Positions 39,638 through 47,704 of a stretch of 64,000 bases of DNA are shown here, in pieces (position 1 is the stretch's first letter; each line of letters starts with the position of its first letter). Origin of the DNA: JANLYC01 sp963815445. GTDB lineage: Bacteria; Actinomycetota; Actinomycetes; Propionibacteriales; Nocardioidaceae. The stretch spans positions 372,001 to 436,000 of the forward strand of contig CAWFGV010000004.1 of the NCBI GenBank assembly GCA_963815445.1, given 5' to 3'. A program made the translations under genes and the position numbers. A model generated the notes under the pieces. The model saw nothing but the letters and a program-made list of their open reading frames with translations. It did not search any database and had not been told where the DNA came from.

Positions 39638-39976
39638 TCAGCCATCGGGCAGGGCGTCGAGGAACGGATCCACGGCGGCGTCGTTGTCGGCCATGCCCCA
39701 GACCTCGGTCGCTTTGCCGTCGTCGATGTGGAAGACGTTGACGAACTTCCAGGCAGCGCTCGAGCCATCTCCTGCCGTGGCGCTCGCCGACCCGATGACG
39801 ACGACGTGGTCGTCGGTGCCCAGGATGTCGTGAACGTCGACCGTAGGCGGTGCAGACATCGCCTTCGCCTGACGGGCCTGGTACTCGAGCACGTCACGCT
39901 TGCCCCGATAGGTTCCTGCCCACTTGCTGTTTCCCCCGACGTGCCAGACCACGTCATCGGACAGATGCTCGTCCAA
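39638..39976 (-). CDS. SnoaL/NTF2-like protein; start region frameshifted
   Basis: The frame gives 112 aa from a TTG at 39976 (DEHLSDDVVWHVGGNSKWAGTYRGKRDVLEY ... AWKFVNVFHIDDGKATEVWGMADN), a cone-shaped NTF2-like fold used by many small enzymes and binding proteins. But homology-like sequence continues upstream in frame (ALQKGDAAW) to an ATT at 40048, beyond which a TGA blocks. An ATG with GGAGGG 5 nt upstream sits at 40055 in another frame; removing one C after its second codon would give an unbroken gene. So it is either a recent frameshift mutant, a rare ATT start, or a sequence error. Confidence 0.6.
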   Translation of the reverse strand: MDEHLSDDVVWHVGGNSKWAGTYRGKRDVLEYQARQAKAMSAPPTVDVHDILGTDDHVVVIGSASATAGDGSSAAWKFVNVFHIDDGKATEVWGMADNDAAVDPFLDALPDG

Positions 39977-40293
39977 CCATGCCGCGTCGCCCTTCTGAAG
40001 GGCTTCGAGTCCTTCGCGGACAAGGTGTACGTCTGGACTTTCGTGAATGGCTCATCGGTCCCTCCACGGGGCTCGATCGTCCGCGCCGCTTCGCTGAGCG
40101 GGCGCGCCTGTACCAGTGGTGTACTCCGCGCTCGCGCTGTCGTCCAGTACGCCCGCGCGGGAGTCCGCGTGGCTCGGCGACATGACGCGGACGGCAGCTG
40201 AGTGCTGCGCTCGGCAAGCAGGAAAGGCTCGATCGGCGGACGACGTGACCCCGGTGTAGCGTCCCTGCAGGAGTTGACGAAAGGGGCCGCAAC

Positions 40294-41283
40294 GTGACCG
40301 AACCGTCTGTCCCCCGGGCGCCGTCGGACGCAGCCGTCGGGCCGGTCGACGCCACCGAAGTTCCCCGGTTCGCAGGACCCCCCACCTTCGCGCGGCTTCC
40401 ACGCATCGACCAGGTGCGCCACGCAGACATCGCGGTCGTCGGGGTCCCCTTCGACAGCGGGGTCAGCTACCGGCCGGGTGCACGTTTCGGGCCTAGCCAC
40501 GTGCGCGAGTCGTCGCGTTTGCTGCGACCGTACAACCCCGCCCTCGCGGTAGAGCCCTTCCACGCCCAACAGGTCGCCGACGCAGGTGACATCGCGTGCA
40601 ACCCGTTCGACATCGCGGCAGCGATCACTGCGGTCGAATCGGCCGCCGGCTCCTTGGTCAAGGACGGCACTCGCCTGCTCACCATCGGTGGCGACCACAC
40701 GATCGCACTTCCGCTCCTGCGTGTGGCTCATGCACAGCACGGACCGCTTGCGGTCCTGCACTTCGACGCGCACCTCGACACGTGGGACACGTACTTCGGT
40801 GAGCCCTACACGCATGGGACGCCGTTCCGCCGGGCGTCCGAAGAGGGCCTCATCGATCTCGAGCGCTCGGTGCACATCGGCATTCGTGGTCCCCTGTACG
40901 CCGCGACGGACCTTCTCGACACCGAGCGGCTCGGCTTCACCACCGTGCACTGCGCTGACATCGAGCGACATGGAGTCGCCGCCGCCATCGAGCGCATGCG
41001 TGAACGCCTGGGGGACGCTCCGGTCTACGTCTCCGTTGACATCGACGTGCTCGACCCTGCCCATGCTCCTGGCACAGGCACTCCCGAGGCGGGCGGCCTG
41101 ACATCGCGCGAGCTGCTTGCGATCCTGCGCGAGCTCGCAGACCTCGATGTCGTGGGCGCCGACATCGTCGAGGTGGCTCCGGCGTACGACCATGCCCAGC
41201 TCACGGGGATTGCCGCGGCCCACGTGGGGTACGAACTGCTGTCCGTCATGGCGATGAGGAAGAGGAAACCCGATGTCAGCTGA
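40294..41283 (+). CDS. Ureohydrolase (agmatinase/guanidinobutyrase-like)
   Basis: 329-aa arginase-family enzyme that removes urea from a guanidino compound with a binuclear Mn2+ (or Ni2+) centre. Ligands: GGDHT (about residue 135), HFDAHLDT (about 156), SVDIDVLDPAHAPGTGTPE (about 247-265). GTG start with GAAAGGGG upstream and a TAGCGT -10 at 40257. Its end overlaps the permease start by 11 nt. With the linked amidase, guanidinobutyrase (4-guanidinobutyrate to GABA plus urea) fits better than agmatinase, but agmatine or guanidine are possible; sequence alone does not decide. Confidence 0.87.
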   Translation: MTEPSVPRAPSDAAVGPVDATEVPRFAGPPTFARLPRIDQVRHADIAVVGVPFDSGVSYRPGARFGPSHVRESSRLLRPYNPALAVEPFHAQQVADAGDIACNPFDIAAAITAVESAAGSLVKDGTRLLTIGGDHTIALPLLRVAHAQHGPLAVLHFDAHLDTWDTYFGEPYTHGTPFRRASEEGLIDLERSVHIGIRGPLYAATDLLDTERLGFTTVHCADIERHGVAAAIERMRERLGDAPVYVSVDIDVLDPAHAPGTGTPEAGGLTSRELLAILRELADLDVVGADIVEVAPAYDHAQLTGIAAAHVGYELLSVMAMRKRKPDVS

Positions 41284-42742
41284 TGCGCATCCCACCGGCT
41301 CGGCTCGAATCGGAGGCGTCGAAGTCCGGTCCATCGACTACGTCCCCCTGAACGAGCGTCACGGCAAGGTCTGGAGCCAGGGGCCGCTGTGGTTCATGAG
41401 CAATGCACAGATCGCCACCCTCGCAGTCGGGACGTTCTCCGTGACGGGTGGCGGCAACCTCATCTGGTCGATCATCGCGATCGTGTCCGGTGCCCTGCTG
41501 GGCACCTTCTTCATGGCCTTCCACTCGGCCCAGGGGCCCCAGCTCGGCCTGCCCCAGATGATCCAGTCGCGGCCGCAGTTCGGCTACGTCGGGGCCTTGC
41601 TGGTGTGGGCTTTCGCCTACCTGCAGTACGCCGGCTTCAACATCTTCAACACCATCCTCGTCGGCGACGCGATGCACTCCACCGTGCATGGCAGCAGCAA
41701 GCTGTGGATCGTCGTCGCCACTGTGCTGGCCGCGGTCGTGGCGCTGGTCGGTTACGACCTGATCCACGGCGTCGAACGCTGGTTGGCGGCGGGCTTCCTC
41801 GTCTTCTTCGGCATGCTGACGATCGCAGTCATGCTGCTCGACTATCCCGCGGGCTCGTTCGACCTCGGCACGTTCTCGTGGACGCCGTTCCTCATCCAGT
41901 TCGGCGCGGTGGCGGGCTACCAGATCAGCTGGGCGATCTACGTGTCGGACTACTCGCGCTACCTGCCTCCAGACGTCACCGTTCGGCGGACGTTCCTCTG
42001 GACCTACTGGGGGTCTGCGCTGGGCGCCATCTGGCTCATGTGCCTGGGGGCCGCGCTGGCCGCCTGGGCGGGGGCGAACTTCGACACCATCGGCTCGCTC
42101 AAGGATTCAGGAGACACGGTCTTCAACGGGTTCGGGTCGATCGTGCTGGTGTTCTCCGCCCTCGGGCTGATCTCCGTCACCGCCCTGAACATGTACGGAG
42201 GATCACTGACGCTGATCAGTGCGCTGGACTCCCTGCGCAAGGTGCGACCCACCAGCGGGCTCCGTAGCTCGACCATCGCGTTCACGGCCGTACTGTCGCT
42301 GATTCCCGCGCTGTTGATCGGGGAGAACTTCCTGGTCAACTTCGAGGACTTCCTGCTGCTGGTGCTGTACCTGTTCATCCCCTGGACCGCGGTCAACCTC
42401 GTCGACTACTACATCGTCAGGCGCGGTCACTACGCGATCGCCGAGATCTTCAATCCTGCAGGGATGTACGGGCGCTGGGCCTGGCGCGGGATCCTCTCCT
42501 ACGCCGTCGGCTTCGCCGCGATGCTGCCGTTCCTCAGCACCAGCAAGTACACCGGGTTCGTGGCCTCCGACCTGCACGGGGCTGACATCTCGTTGTTCAT
42601 CGGCTTGCCCGTCGCCGGCATTCTCTACTACGTGCTGGCGCAGTCGCTCGACGTCGAGGCGGAGACCCGGATCGCTGAGGCCGAGGCCGCCGAGCTCGAA
42701 GAGATTGCCCGTCAGCACATGACGTCCGGGGGGGTTGGCTGA
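41273..42742 (+). CDS. NCS1-family permease (cytosine/purine/allantoin type)
   Basis: 489-aa integral membrane symporter with about 12 hydrophobic segments. The family start (GVEVRSIDYVPLNERHGKVW, then LWFMSNAQIATLAVG) and the internal ISWAIYVSDYSRYLP motif are NCS1-typical. ATG with GAGGAAGAGGAAA, inside the ureohydrolase gene, so coupled to it; the amidase follows 5 nt after its stop. It probably imports the substrate of the two enzymes. Confidence 0.88.
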   Translation: MSADAHPTGSARIGGVEVRSIDYVPLNERHGKVWSQGPLWFMSNAQIATLAVGTFSVTGGGNLIWSIIAIVSGALLGTFFMAFHSAQGPQLGLPQMIQSRPQFGYVGALLVWAFAYLQYAGFNIFNTILVGDAMHSTVHGSSKLWIVVATVLAAVVALVGYDLIHGVERWLAAGFLVFFGMLTIAVMLLDYPAGSFDLGTFSWTPFLIQFGAVAGYQISWAIYVSDYSRYLPPDVTVRRTFLWTYWGSALGAIWLMCLGAALAAWAGANFDTIGSLKDSGDTVFNGFGSIVLVFSALGLISVTALNMYGGSLTLISALDSLRKVRPTSGLRSSTIAFTAVLSLIPALLIGENFLVNFEDFLLLVLYLFIPWTAVNLVDYYIVRRGHYAIAEIFNPAGMYGRWAWRGILSYAVGFAAMLPFLSTSKYTGFVASDLHGADISLFIGLPVAGILYYVLAQSLDVEAETRIAEAEAAELEEIARQHMTSGGVG

Positions 42743-42747
42743 CCAGG

Positions 42748-44166
42748 ATGGACGAAGTCGGAGCGGCCGACGCCTGGCAGACCGCAGCGGACATCAGGAG
42801 TGGACGGCGTACGTCCGTCGAGGTGGTCACGAGTTCCCTGCAGCGGATCCAGGAGAGCCAGTCGACCCTGAACGCCTTCACGATCGTCCTCGAGGAGTCG
42901 GCGCTCGCGGCGGCCGGAGCAGCCGACCGGGCCGTGCGTGATGGCGGTCCGTTGCCTCCCCTGCTCGGGGTGCCGGTGTCTGTCAAGGACCACATCTGGA
43001 TGGCCGGTGAACCCGCGACCAACGGCTCCCTCGCGCTACGCGACTTCATACCGGGCGAAGACGCGGTGCCGGTGGCCCGCCTGCGGGCTGCCGGCGCCGT
43101 GATCGTGGGGAAGACGAACAACCCGGAGTTCTGCTACCGCGGCTTCACCGACAACCTCGTTCACGGACTCACGCGCAACCCCTGGAACCTCCAGCGCACC
43201 CCTGGCGGGTCGAGTGGGGGCGCGGGCGCCTCTGTCGCTGCCGGGCTGACTTGTCTGGCGCTCGGTACCGACGGGGGAGGGTCCATCCGCATCCCGGCGT
43301 CCTTCTGCGGGGTCGTCGGCCACAAGCCCACGTTCGGACTCGTGCCCAAGGAACCCGGCTTCAAAGGGTGGAAGACGTTGTCGGTCGACGGGCCGATCAC
43401 CCGGTCGGTCAGAGATGCCGCCCTCATGCTCTCGGTCATCGCAGGACCGTCAGCAGCGGATGACATGAGCTACCCCGGCGGTCCGTCGCTCGCACAGCTC
43501 GAGGCGGTGGCCTCACCCGAAAGCCTGCGCGGGTTGCGCGTGGCCTACTCGAGCGACCTGGGCATGCTGCCGGTGGACACCGACGTGCGCGCGGTGTTTG
43601 CCGACGCGGTGCGGATCTTCGCAGAACTGGGCTGTGAGATGGTCGCAGCCGCCCCCGACGTGCAGCACCCGACAGAGCTGTGGAACACCATCGCCTTGGC
43701 GGAAGGGTTCTCCTCCGAGGGACCCTTGTTGGAGTCCGCGCGTCGGTTGATGTCGCCCGGGACTGCCGAGCTGGTCGAGGCAGGCCGCGGCGTCACGGGC
43801 GGTGAGTACGTCGACGCCTTGCACGCGAAGGCGGGCTACACACGTGTGTGGGCAGAGTTCTTCGAAGAATTCGACTTGCTGGTGACCCCGACCATGCAGC
43901 TCACCGCGTTCGACGTGGGAGTGCCGACGCCTCCTCAGATCGAGGGCCAGCCGGTCGACCCGTTCTTCGACGACTGGTGCACGAGCTGCCTGCCGGCCAA
44001 CCTCACGGGGATGCCGGCGACCTCGGTACCTGCCGGAATGGGCAGGGAGCAGCTGCCGGTCGGTGTGCAGGTCATGGGGCCGCGATGGTCCGACGCCTTG
44101 ACCCTGCGCACGGCAGCAGCCTTTGAACGTGCCATGCCGTGGCAGCGGTTCCTGCCGCCGGACTGA
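42748..44166 (+). CDS. Amidase-signature hydrolase of the ureohydrolase operon
   Basis: 472 aa. The Ser-cisSer-Lys triad is visible: Lys in GVPVSVKDHIWM (about residue 77), serines in PGGSSGGAGASVA and TDGGGSIRIPASFCG (about 153-190). It is the third gene of a tight operon after the ureohydrolase and NCS1 permease. A coherent but unproven reading is 4-guanidinobutyramide amidase, which together with guanidinobutyrase forms the arginine-monooxygenase branch of arginine breakdown; a monooxygenase is not in this window. Only distantly similar to the amidase at 6883 in the non-motif parts. Confidence 0.87.
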   Translation: MDEVGAADAWQTAADIRSGRRTSVEVVTSSLQRIQESQSTLNAFTIVLEESALAAAGAADRAVRDGGPLPPLLGVPVSVKDHIWMAGEPATNGSLALRDFIPGEDAVPVARLRAAGAVIVGKTNNPEFCYRGFTDNLVHGLTRNPWNLQRTPGGSSGGAGASVAAGLTCLALGTDGGGSIRIPASFCGVVGHKPTFGLVPKEPGFKGWKTLSVDGPITRSVRDAALMLSVIAGPSAADDMSYPGGPSLAQLEAVASPESLRGLRVAYSSDLGMLPVDTDVRAVFADAVRIFAELGCEMVAAAPDVQHPTELWNTIALAEGFSSEGPLLESARRLMSPGTAELVEAGRGVTGGEYVDALHAKAGYTRVWAEFFEEFDLLVTPTMQLTAFDVGVPTPPQIEGQPVDPFFDDWCTSCLPANLTGMPATSVPAGMGREQLPVGVQVMGPRWSDALTLRTAAAFERAMPWQRFLPPD

Positions 44167-44210
44167 GCAGCAGCGAAGATCGGGGGCGGGGCACATGGGA
44201 TGATGACGCC

Positions 44211-45632
44211 GTGACGATCGCGAACGTGCTGGCCAGCCGCTACGCCTCGCCCCAGACCCAGCAGATCTGGTCGCCTGCGGCCAAGGTCGTCGCCGAGCGA
44301 CGGCTGTGGATCGCCGTCCTCAAGGCGCAGACCGAGCTCGGCGTCGACATCCCCGCCGGAGTCGTTGAGGCCTACGAGCGTGTCGTCGACGAAGTCGACC
44401 TGGTGAGCATCGCCGAGCGCGAGCGTCGCACCCGGCATGACGTCAAGGCGCGCATCGAGGAGTTCTGCGCGCTCGCCGGGCACGAACACATCCACAAGGG
44501 GATGACGAGCCGGGATCTCACCGAGAACGTCGAACAGCTGCAGATCCGTGACTCGTTGCTGGTCGTCAGGGCCCGGATGGTCGCCACGATCGCGCGCCTC
44601 GGTGAGCTAGCCGCCGAGCATCGGGCCCTCGTGCTGGCCGGGCGCAGCCACAACGTGCCGGCCCAGGCCACCACGCTCGGCAAGAGGTTCGCGAGCATCG
44701 CCGACGAGATGTTCGTTGCGCTCGACCGGCTCGACGACCTCATCGAGCGCTACCCCCTTCGCGGCATCAAGGGTCCGGTCGGCACGGCACAGGACCAGCT
44801 CGACCTGCTCGGTCGAGACCCCGCAAAGCTGGCAGCACTCGAGCAGTCGGTCGCGCGCCACCTCGGGTTCGAGCAGGTGCTGACCAGTGTCGGGCAGGTC
44901 TATCCGCGCTCCCTGGACTTCGACGTCGTCTCGGCGCTCGTGCAGTGCGCCGCCGGCCCGAGCAACCTCGCGACGACGATCCGCCTGATGGCCGGTGTCG
45001 AGCTCGTCACCGAGGGCTTCCAGCCGGGCCAGGTCGGCTCGAGCGCGATGCCGCACAAGATGAACACCCGATCCTGTGAGCGGGTCAACGGCCTGGCCGT
45101 GATCCTGCGCGGCCACCTGTCGATGGTCGGGGAGCTGGCCGGCGACCAGTGGAACGAAGGTGACGTCTCCTGCAGCGTGGTGCGGCGGGTGGCCCTGCCG
45201 GACGCGTTCTTCGCGTCCGATGGGCTGTTCGAGACGTTCCTGACGGTGCTGGCCGAGTTCGGGGCATTCCCGGCGGTGATCCACCGTGAGCTCGACCGCT
45301 ACCTGCCGTTCCTCACCACCACGAAGGTCCTCATGGCGGCGGTCCGGCGTGGCGTCGGTCGCGAGGTCGCCCACGAGGTGATCAAGGAGCACGCCGTCGC
45401 GGTTGCGCTCGAGATGCGTGAGAAGGGGAGCGAGGGCAACGACCTGTTCGATCGCCTGGCCGCCGACGGTCGGTTGGATCTCACGGCGGCCGACCTGGCG
45501 GCACTGGTCGCCGAGCCACTGTCGTTCACCGGGGCGGCTGTTTCGCAGGTCGACGACGTCGTACGGCGGATCGAGCGGCTCGTCGCCGACAACGTCGACG
45601 CGGCCGCCTACCGGCCCGGCGCGATCCTCTGA
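44211..45632 (+). CDS. purB: Adenylosuccinate lyase
   Basis: Two purine steps: SAICAR to AICAR and adenylosuccinate to AMP, each releasing fumarate. 473 aa, fumarase/aspartase superfamily with the signature GSSAMPHKMNTRSCERVNG (about residues 281-299) that holds the catalytic Ser loop, and HKGMTSRDLTENVEQLQI (about 95-112). GTG start at 44211; the frame is open to 44139 within the amidase end. Convergent with the kinase gene, 9 bp apart. Confidence 0.96.
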   Translation: MTIANVLASRYASPQTQQIWSPAAKVVAERRLWIAVLKAQTELGVDIPAGVVEAYERVVDEVDLVSIAERERRTRHDVKARIEEFCALAGHEHIHKGMTSRDLTENVEQLQIRDSLLVVRARMVATIARLGELAAEHRALVLAGRSHNVPAQATTLGKRFASIADEMFVALDRLDDLIERYPLRGIKGPVGTAQDQLDLLGRDPAKLAALEQSVARHLGFEQVLTSVGQVYPRSLDFDVVSALVQCAAGPSNLATTIRLMAGVELVTEGFQPGQVGSSAMPHKMNTRSCERVNGLAVILRGHLSMVGELAGDQWNEGDVSCSVVRRVALPDAFFASDGLFETFLTVLAEFGAFPAVIHRELDRYLPFLTTTKVLMAAVRRGVGREVAHEVIKEHAVAVALEMREKGSEGNDLFDRLAADGRLDLTAADLAALVAEPLSFTGAAVSQVDDVVRRIERLVADNVDAAAYRPGAIL

Positions 45633-45641
45633 GGCGACCGG

Positions 45642-47129
45642 TCAGCTCCGCGCCGAGTCGCCGCTGATCTGGTACGACGACCCGTCGCGCACCAACGTGA
45701 TCTCCTTCGTCTCGGTCGACGTGTCACCGCTGTTGCGGTGATAGGTGATCGTGTAGTCGACGACCTTGGGGCTGACGGCGTCGACTGACGTGAGGTCCAC
45801 GGAGTCGATCCCGTTCCAGAATCCGTTGTACGACGAGCGGCCGACCTCGCGCTGGAAGTCCGGCGCGAGCTGGGCCCAGCCGGCATCGAGGTTGCCCGGG
45901 ACGAGGGCGTAGTAGTCGGTGACGAAGCTCTCGGCTCGTACGCGCGCATCGTTGCCTGACCCGCCGGCAGGAGCCTGACCTGTCGTGTCGGCCGGCGTCG
46001 TCGGGGTCGACTCGGCCGGCGACGTCGACGAAGTCGGCGGGGAGGCGGGTGCAGACGTCTTGGTTGACCGGCCGGGGTCGGGGGACGTCCCGGCCGACGA
46101 CTGGTTGCTCGGACTGAGCAGCGCCCAGGTGGCAAACCCGGCCGCACCCAGGAAGATGAGCACGAGTGCGGCCACGATGCCCCACCGGACGGCCCGGGAC
46201 GTCCGCGCCGGCGAGCCGGACTCGGTGATCGGCGGGGCGTCGCGGGCCGGTGGCCGGGTCGATGGCCGGGTCGGCGGGTCGGGCACCCGGTCGGGAGGCT
46301 CCACCGGCAAGGTGACCGGCACCGTGTCGCTCTGTGCCACTTCCTCGAGCGCTGCCCTGACGCGCTCCATCGACCACCGCTGCGTCGGGTCGCGCGTCAA
46401 CATCGCGGCGATGACATCGGTCAGCGGTCCTGCCCGCTCGGCACGGGGCGCCGGCTCGCGCGCGATCAGCCCGAGAGTGGCCAACGGCGTCTCACCGGTG
46501 GGGAACGGTGGACGCCCCTCGACCGCGCTGAACAGCGTGGCGCCGAGCGCCCACACGTCGGACGCGAAGCTGGGGTGGTCTCCTCGCGCCAGCTCAGGAG
46601 CGAAGTAGGCCGGTGTACCGGTCATCATCCCGGTTTGCGTCAGCGTCAGGTCGGTGTGGCCGCGGGCGATGCCGAAGTCGCTGATCTTGGCCCGGTCTCC
46701 ATCGGCCACCAGGATGTTCCCGGGCTTGACGTCGCGGTGCACGATGGCCAAGCCATGAGCAGTGGCGAGCGCGTCCGCCACCTGGCGCCCGATCGTCGCG
46801 ACGCGTCGTACTGCGAGTGGTCCCTCGGTCTTGATCAGCTCGGCCAGCGTGCGGGACGCCACGTACTCCATGACGAGCCAGGTGGCCCCGTTGTCGTCCA
46901 CGACGTCGAAGACCGAGACGGCGTTCTCGTGGTTGAGCGCGGCGGTGACACGTGCCTCACGCATGGCCCGCGCCGCCTGGCCGGTGTCGTCGCCCGGCAG
47001 ACCACCGATCCGCTTGACGGCGACGTGGCGGCTGAGCACGCGGTCCTCGCACAGCCAGACGGTGCCCATCCCGCCGCGTCCAACTGAGCGCACGACGCGG
47101 TAGCGGTCCGCGATGAGTTCGGGGTCCAT
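45642..47129 (-). CDS. Membrane Ser/Thr protein kinase (PknB-like, no PASTA repeats)
   Basis: 495 aa. Cytosolic kinase domain (~1-265): GRGGMGTVWLCED glycine loop, VAVKRI lysine (about 39), HRDVKPGNILV catalytic loop (about 131), DFGIARG, and GTPAYFAPELARG activation loop with Thr. A Pro/Arg/Ser-rich juxtamembrane stretch leads to one TM helix (VRWGIVAALVLIFLGAAGFATWALL, about 307-331), then a Ser/Thr/Pro-rich external linker and a ~115-residue external domain. It lacks PASTA, so it likely senses something other than muropeptides. It is a single gene, without a phosphatase partner nearby. Confidence 0.9.
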   Translation of the reverse strand: MDPELIADRYRVVRSVGRGGMGTVWLCEDRVLSRHVAVKRIGGLPGDDTGQAARAMREARVTAALNHENAVSVFDVVDDNGATWLVMEYVASRTLAELIKTEGPLAVRRVATIGRQVADALATAHGLAIVHRDVKPGNILVADGDRAKISDFGIARGHTDLTLTQTGMMTGTPAYFAPELARGDHPSFASDVWALGATLFSAVEGRPPFPTGETPLATLGLIAREPAPRAERAGPLTDVIAAMLTRDPTQRWSMERVRAALEEVAQSDTVPVTLPVEPPDRVPDPPTRPSTRPPARDAPPITESGSPARTSRAVRWGIVAALVLIFLGAAGFATWALLSPSNQSSAGTSPDPGRSTKTSAPASPPTSSTSPAESTPTTPADTTGQAPAGGSGNDARVRAESFVTDYYALVPGNLDAGWAQLAPDFQREVGRSSYNGFWNGIDSVDLTSVDAVSPKVVDYTITYHRNSGDTSTETKEITLVRDGSSYQISGDSARS

Positions 47130-47242
47130 CCCTGTTCCCTACCCCAGATCGACCTCCAGCTAACCCCTCGGGGGTGTCACGCAGGTCACTGGCGGCCCCA
47201 GCAGCGGTGGTGCCACCGGGGTCTCCGGCCTAGATTGGTCGC

Positions 47243-47689
47243 ATGGCGTCCTCGGCAGTGAGCAGGTCCACTTCTGCGACCCCCGCCCAGGTCTGGGCCG
47301 TGCTCAGCGACGGGCACCGGTATGCCGACTGGGTCACCGGCACGAAGGAGATCCGTTCGGTCGACGACGGTTGGCCCGCCGAAGGGACGTCGATCCACTT
47401 CCGGGCCGGGGTCGGGCCGGTGAGCTTCGACGACAAGACGACCTCGCGTGCCGTCACACCGGGCCAGAAGCTCGAGCTCGAGGCGCACGCGTGGCCCGCC
47501 GGCACCGCCCGAATCGGCATCCGGATCGCGCCGAGCGGTGCCGGGAGCATCATCTCGATGAACGAGCACCCGCTGCGTGGGCCGGCGCGCTGGTTGCACA
47601 ACCCTGTGTCGACCTGGCTCTTCGGCCGGAGGGTCAACGGCATGCTTGCCGATCTTGCGAGGCTGGCCGAGGCCGAACCGGCACGCTGA
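47243..47689 (+). CDS. SRPBCC (START-like) family protein
   Basis: 148 aa. SRSTSATPAQVWAVLSDGHRYADWVTGTKEIRSVD and the C-terminal helix VNGMLADLARLAEAE are typical of the SRPBCC fold. TAGATT (47231-47236) ends 6 nt before the ATG, so leaderless translation is likely. Convergent with the FAD oxidoreductase gene, 15 bp apart; in actinobacteria such pairs recur and may act on one lipophilic substrate. Ligand unknown. Confidence 0.83.
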   Translation: MASSAVSRSTSATPAQVWAVLSDGHRYADWVTGTKEIRSVDDGWPAEGTSIHFRAGVGPVSFDDKTTSRAVTPGQKLELEAHAWPAGTARIGIRIAPSGAGSIISMNEHPLRGPARWLHNPVSTWLFGRRVNGMLADLARLAEAEPAR

Positions 47690-47704
47690 GGTCGGACGGC
47701 TCGG

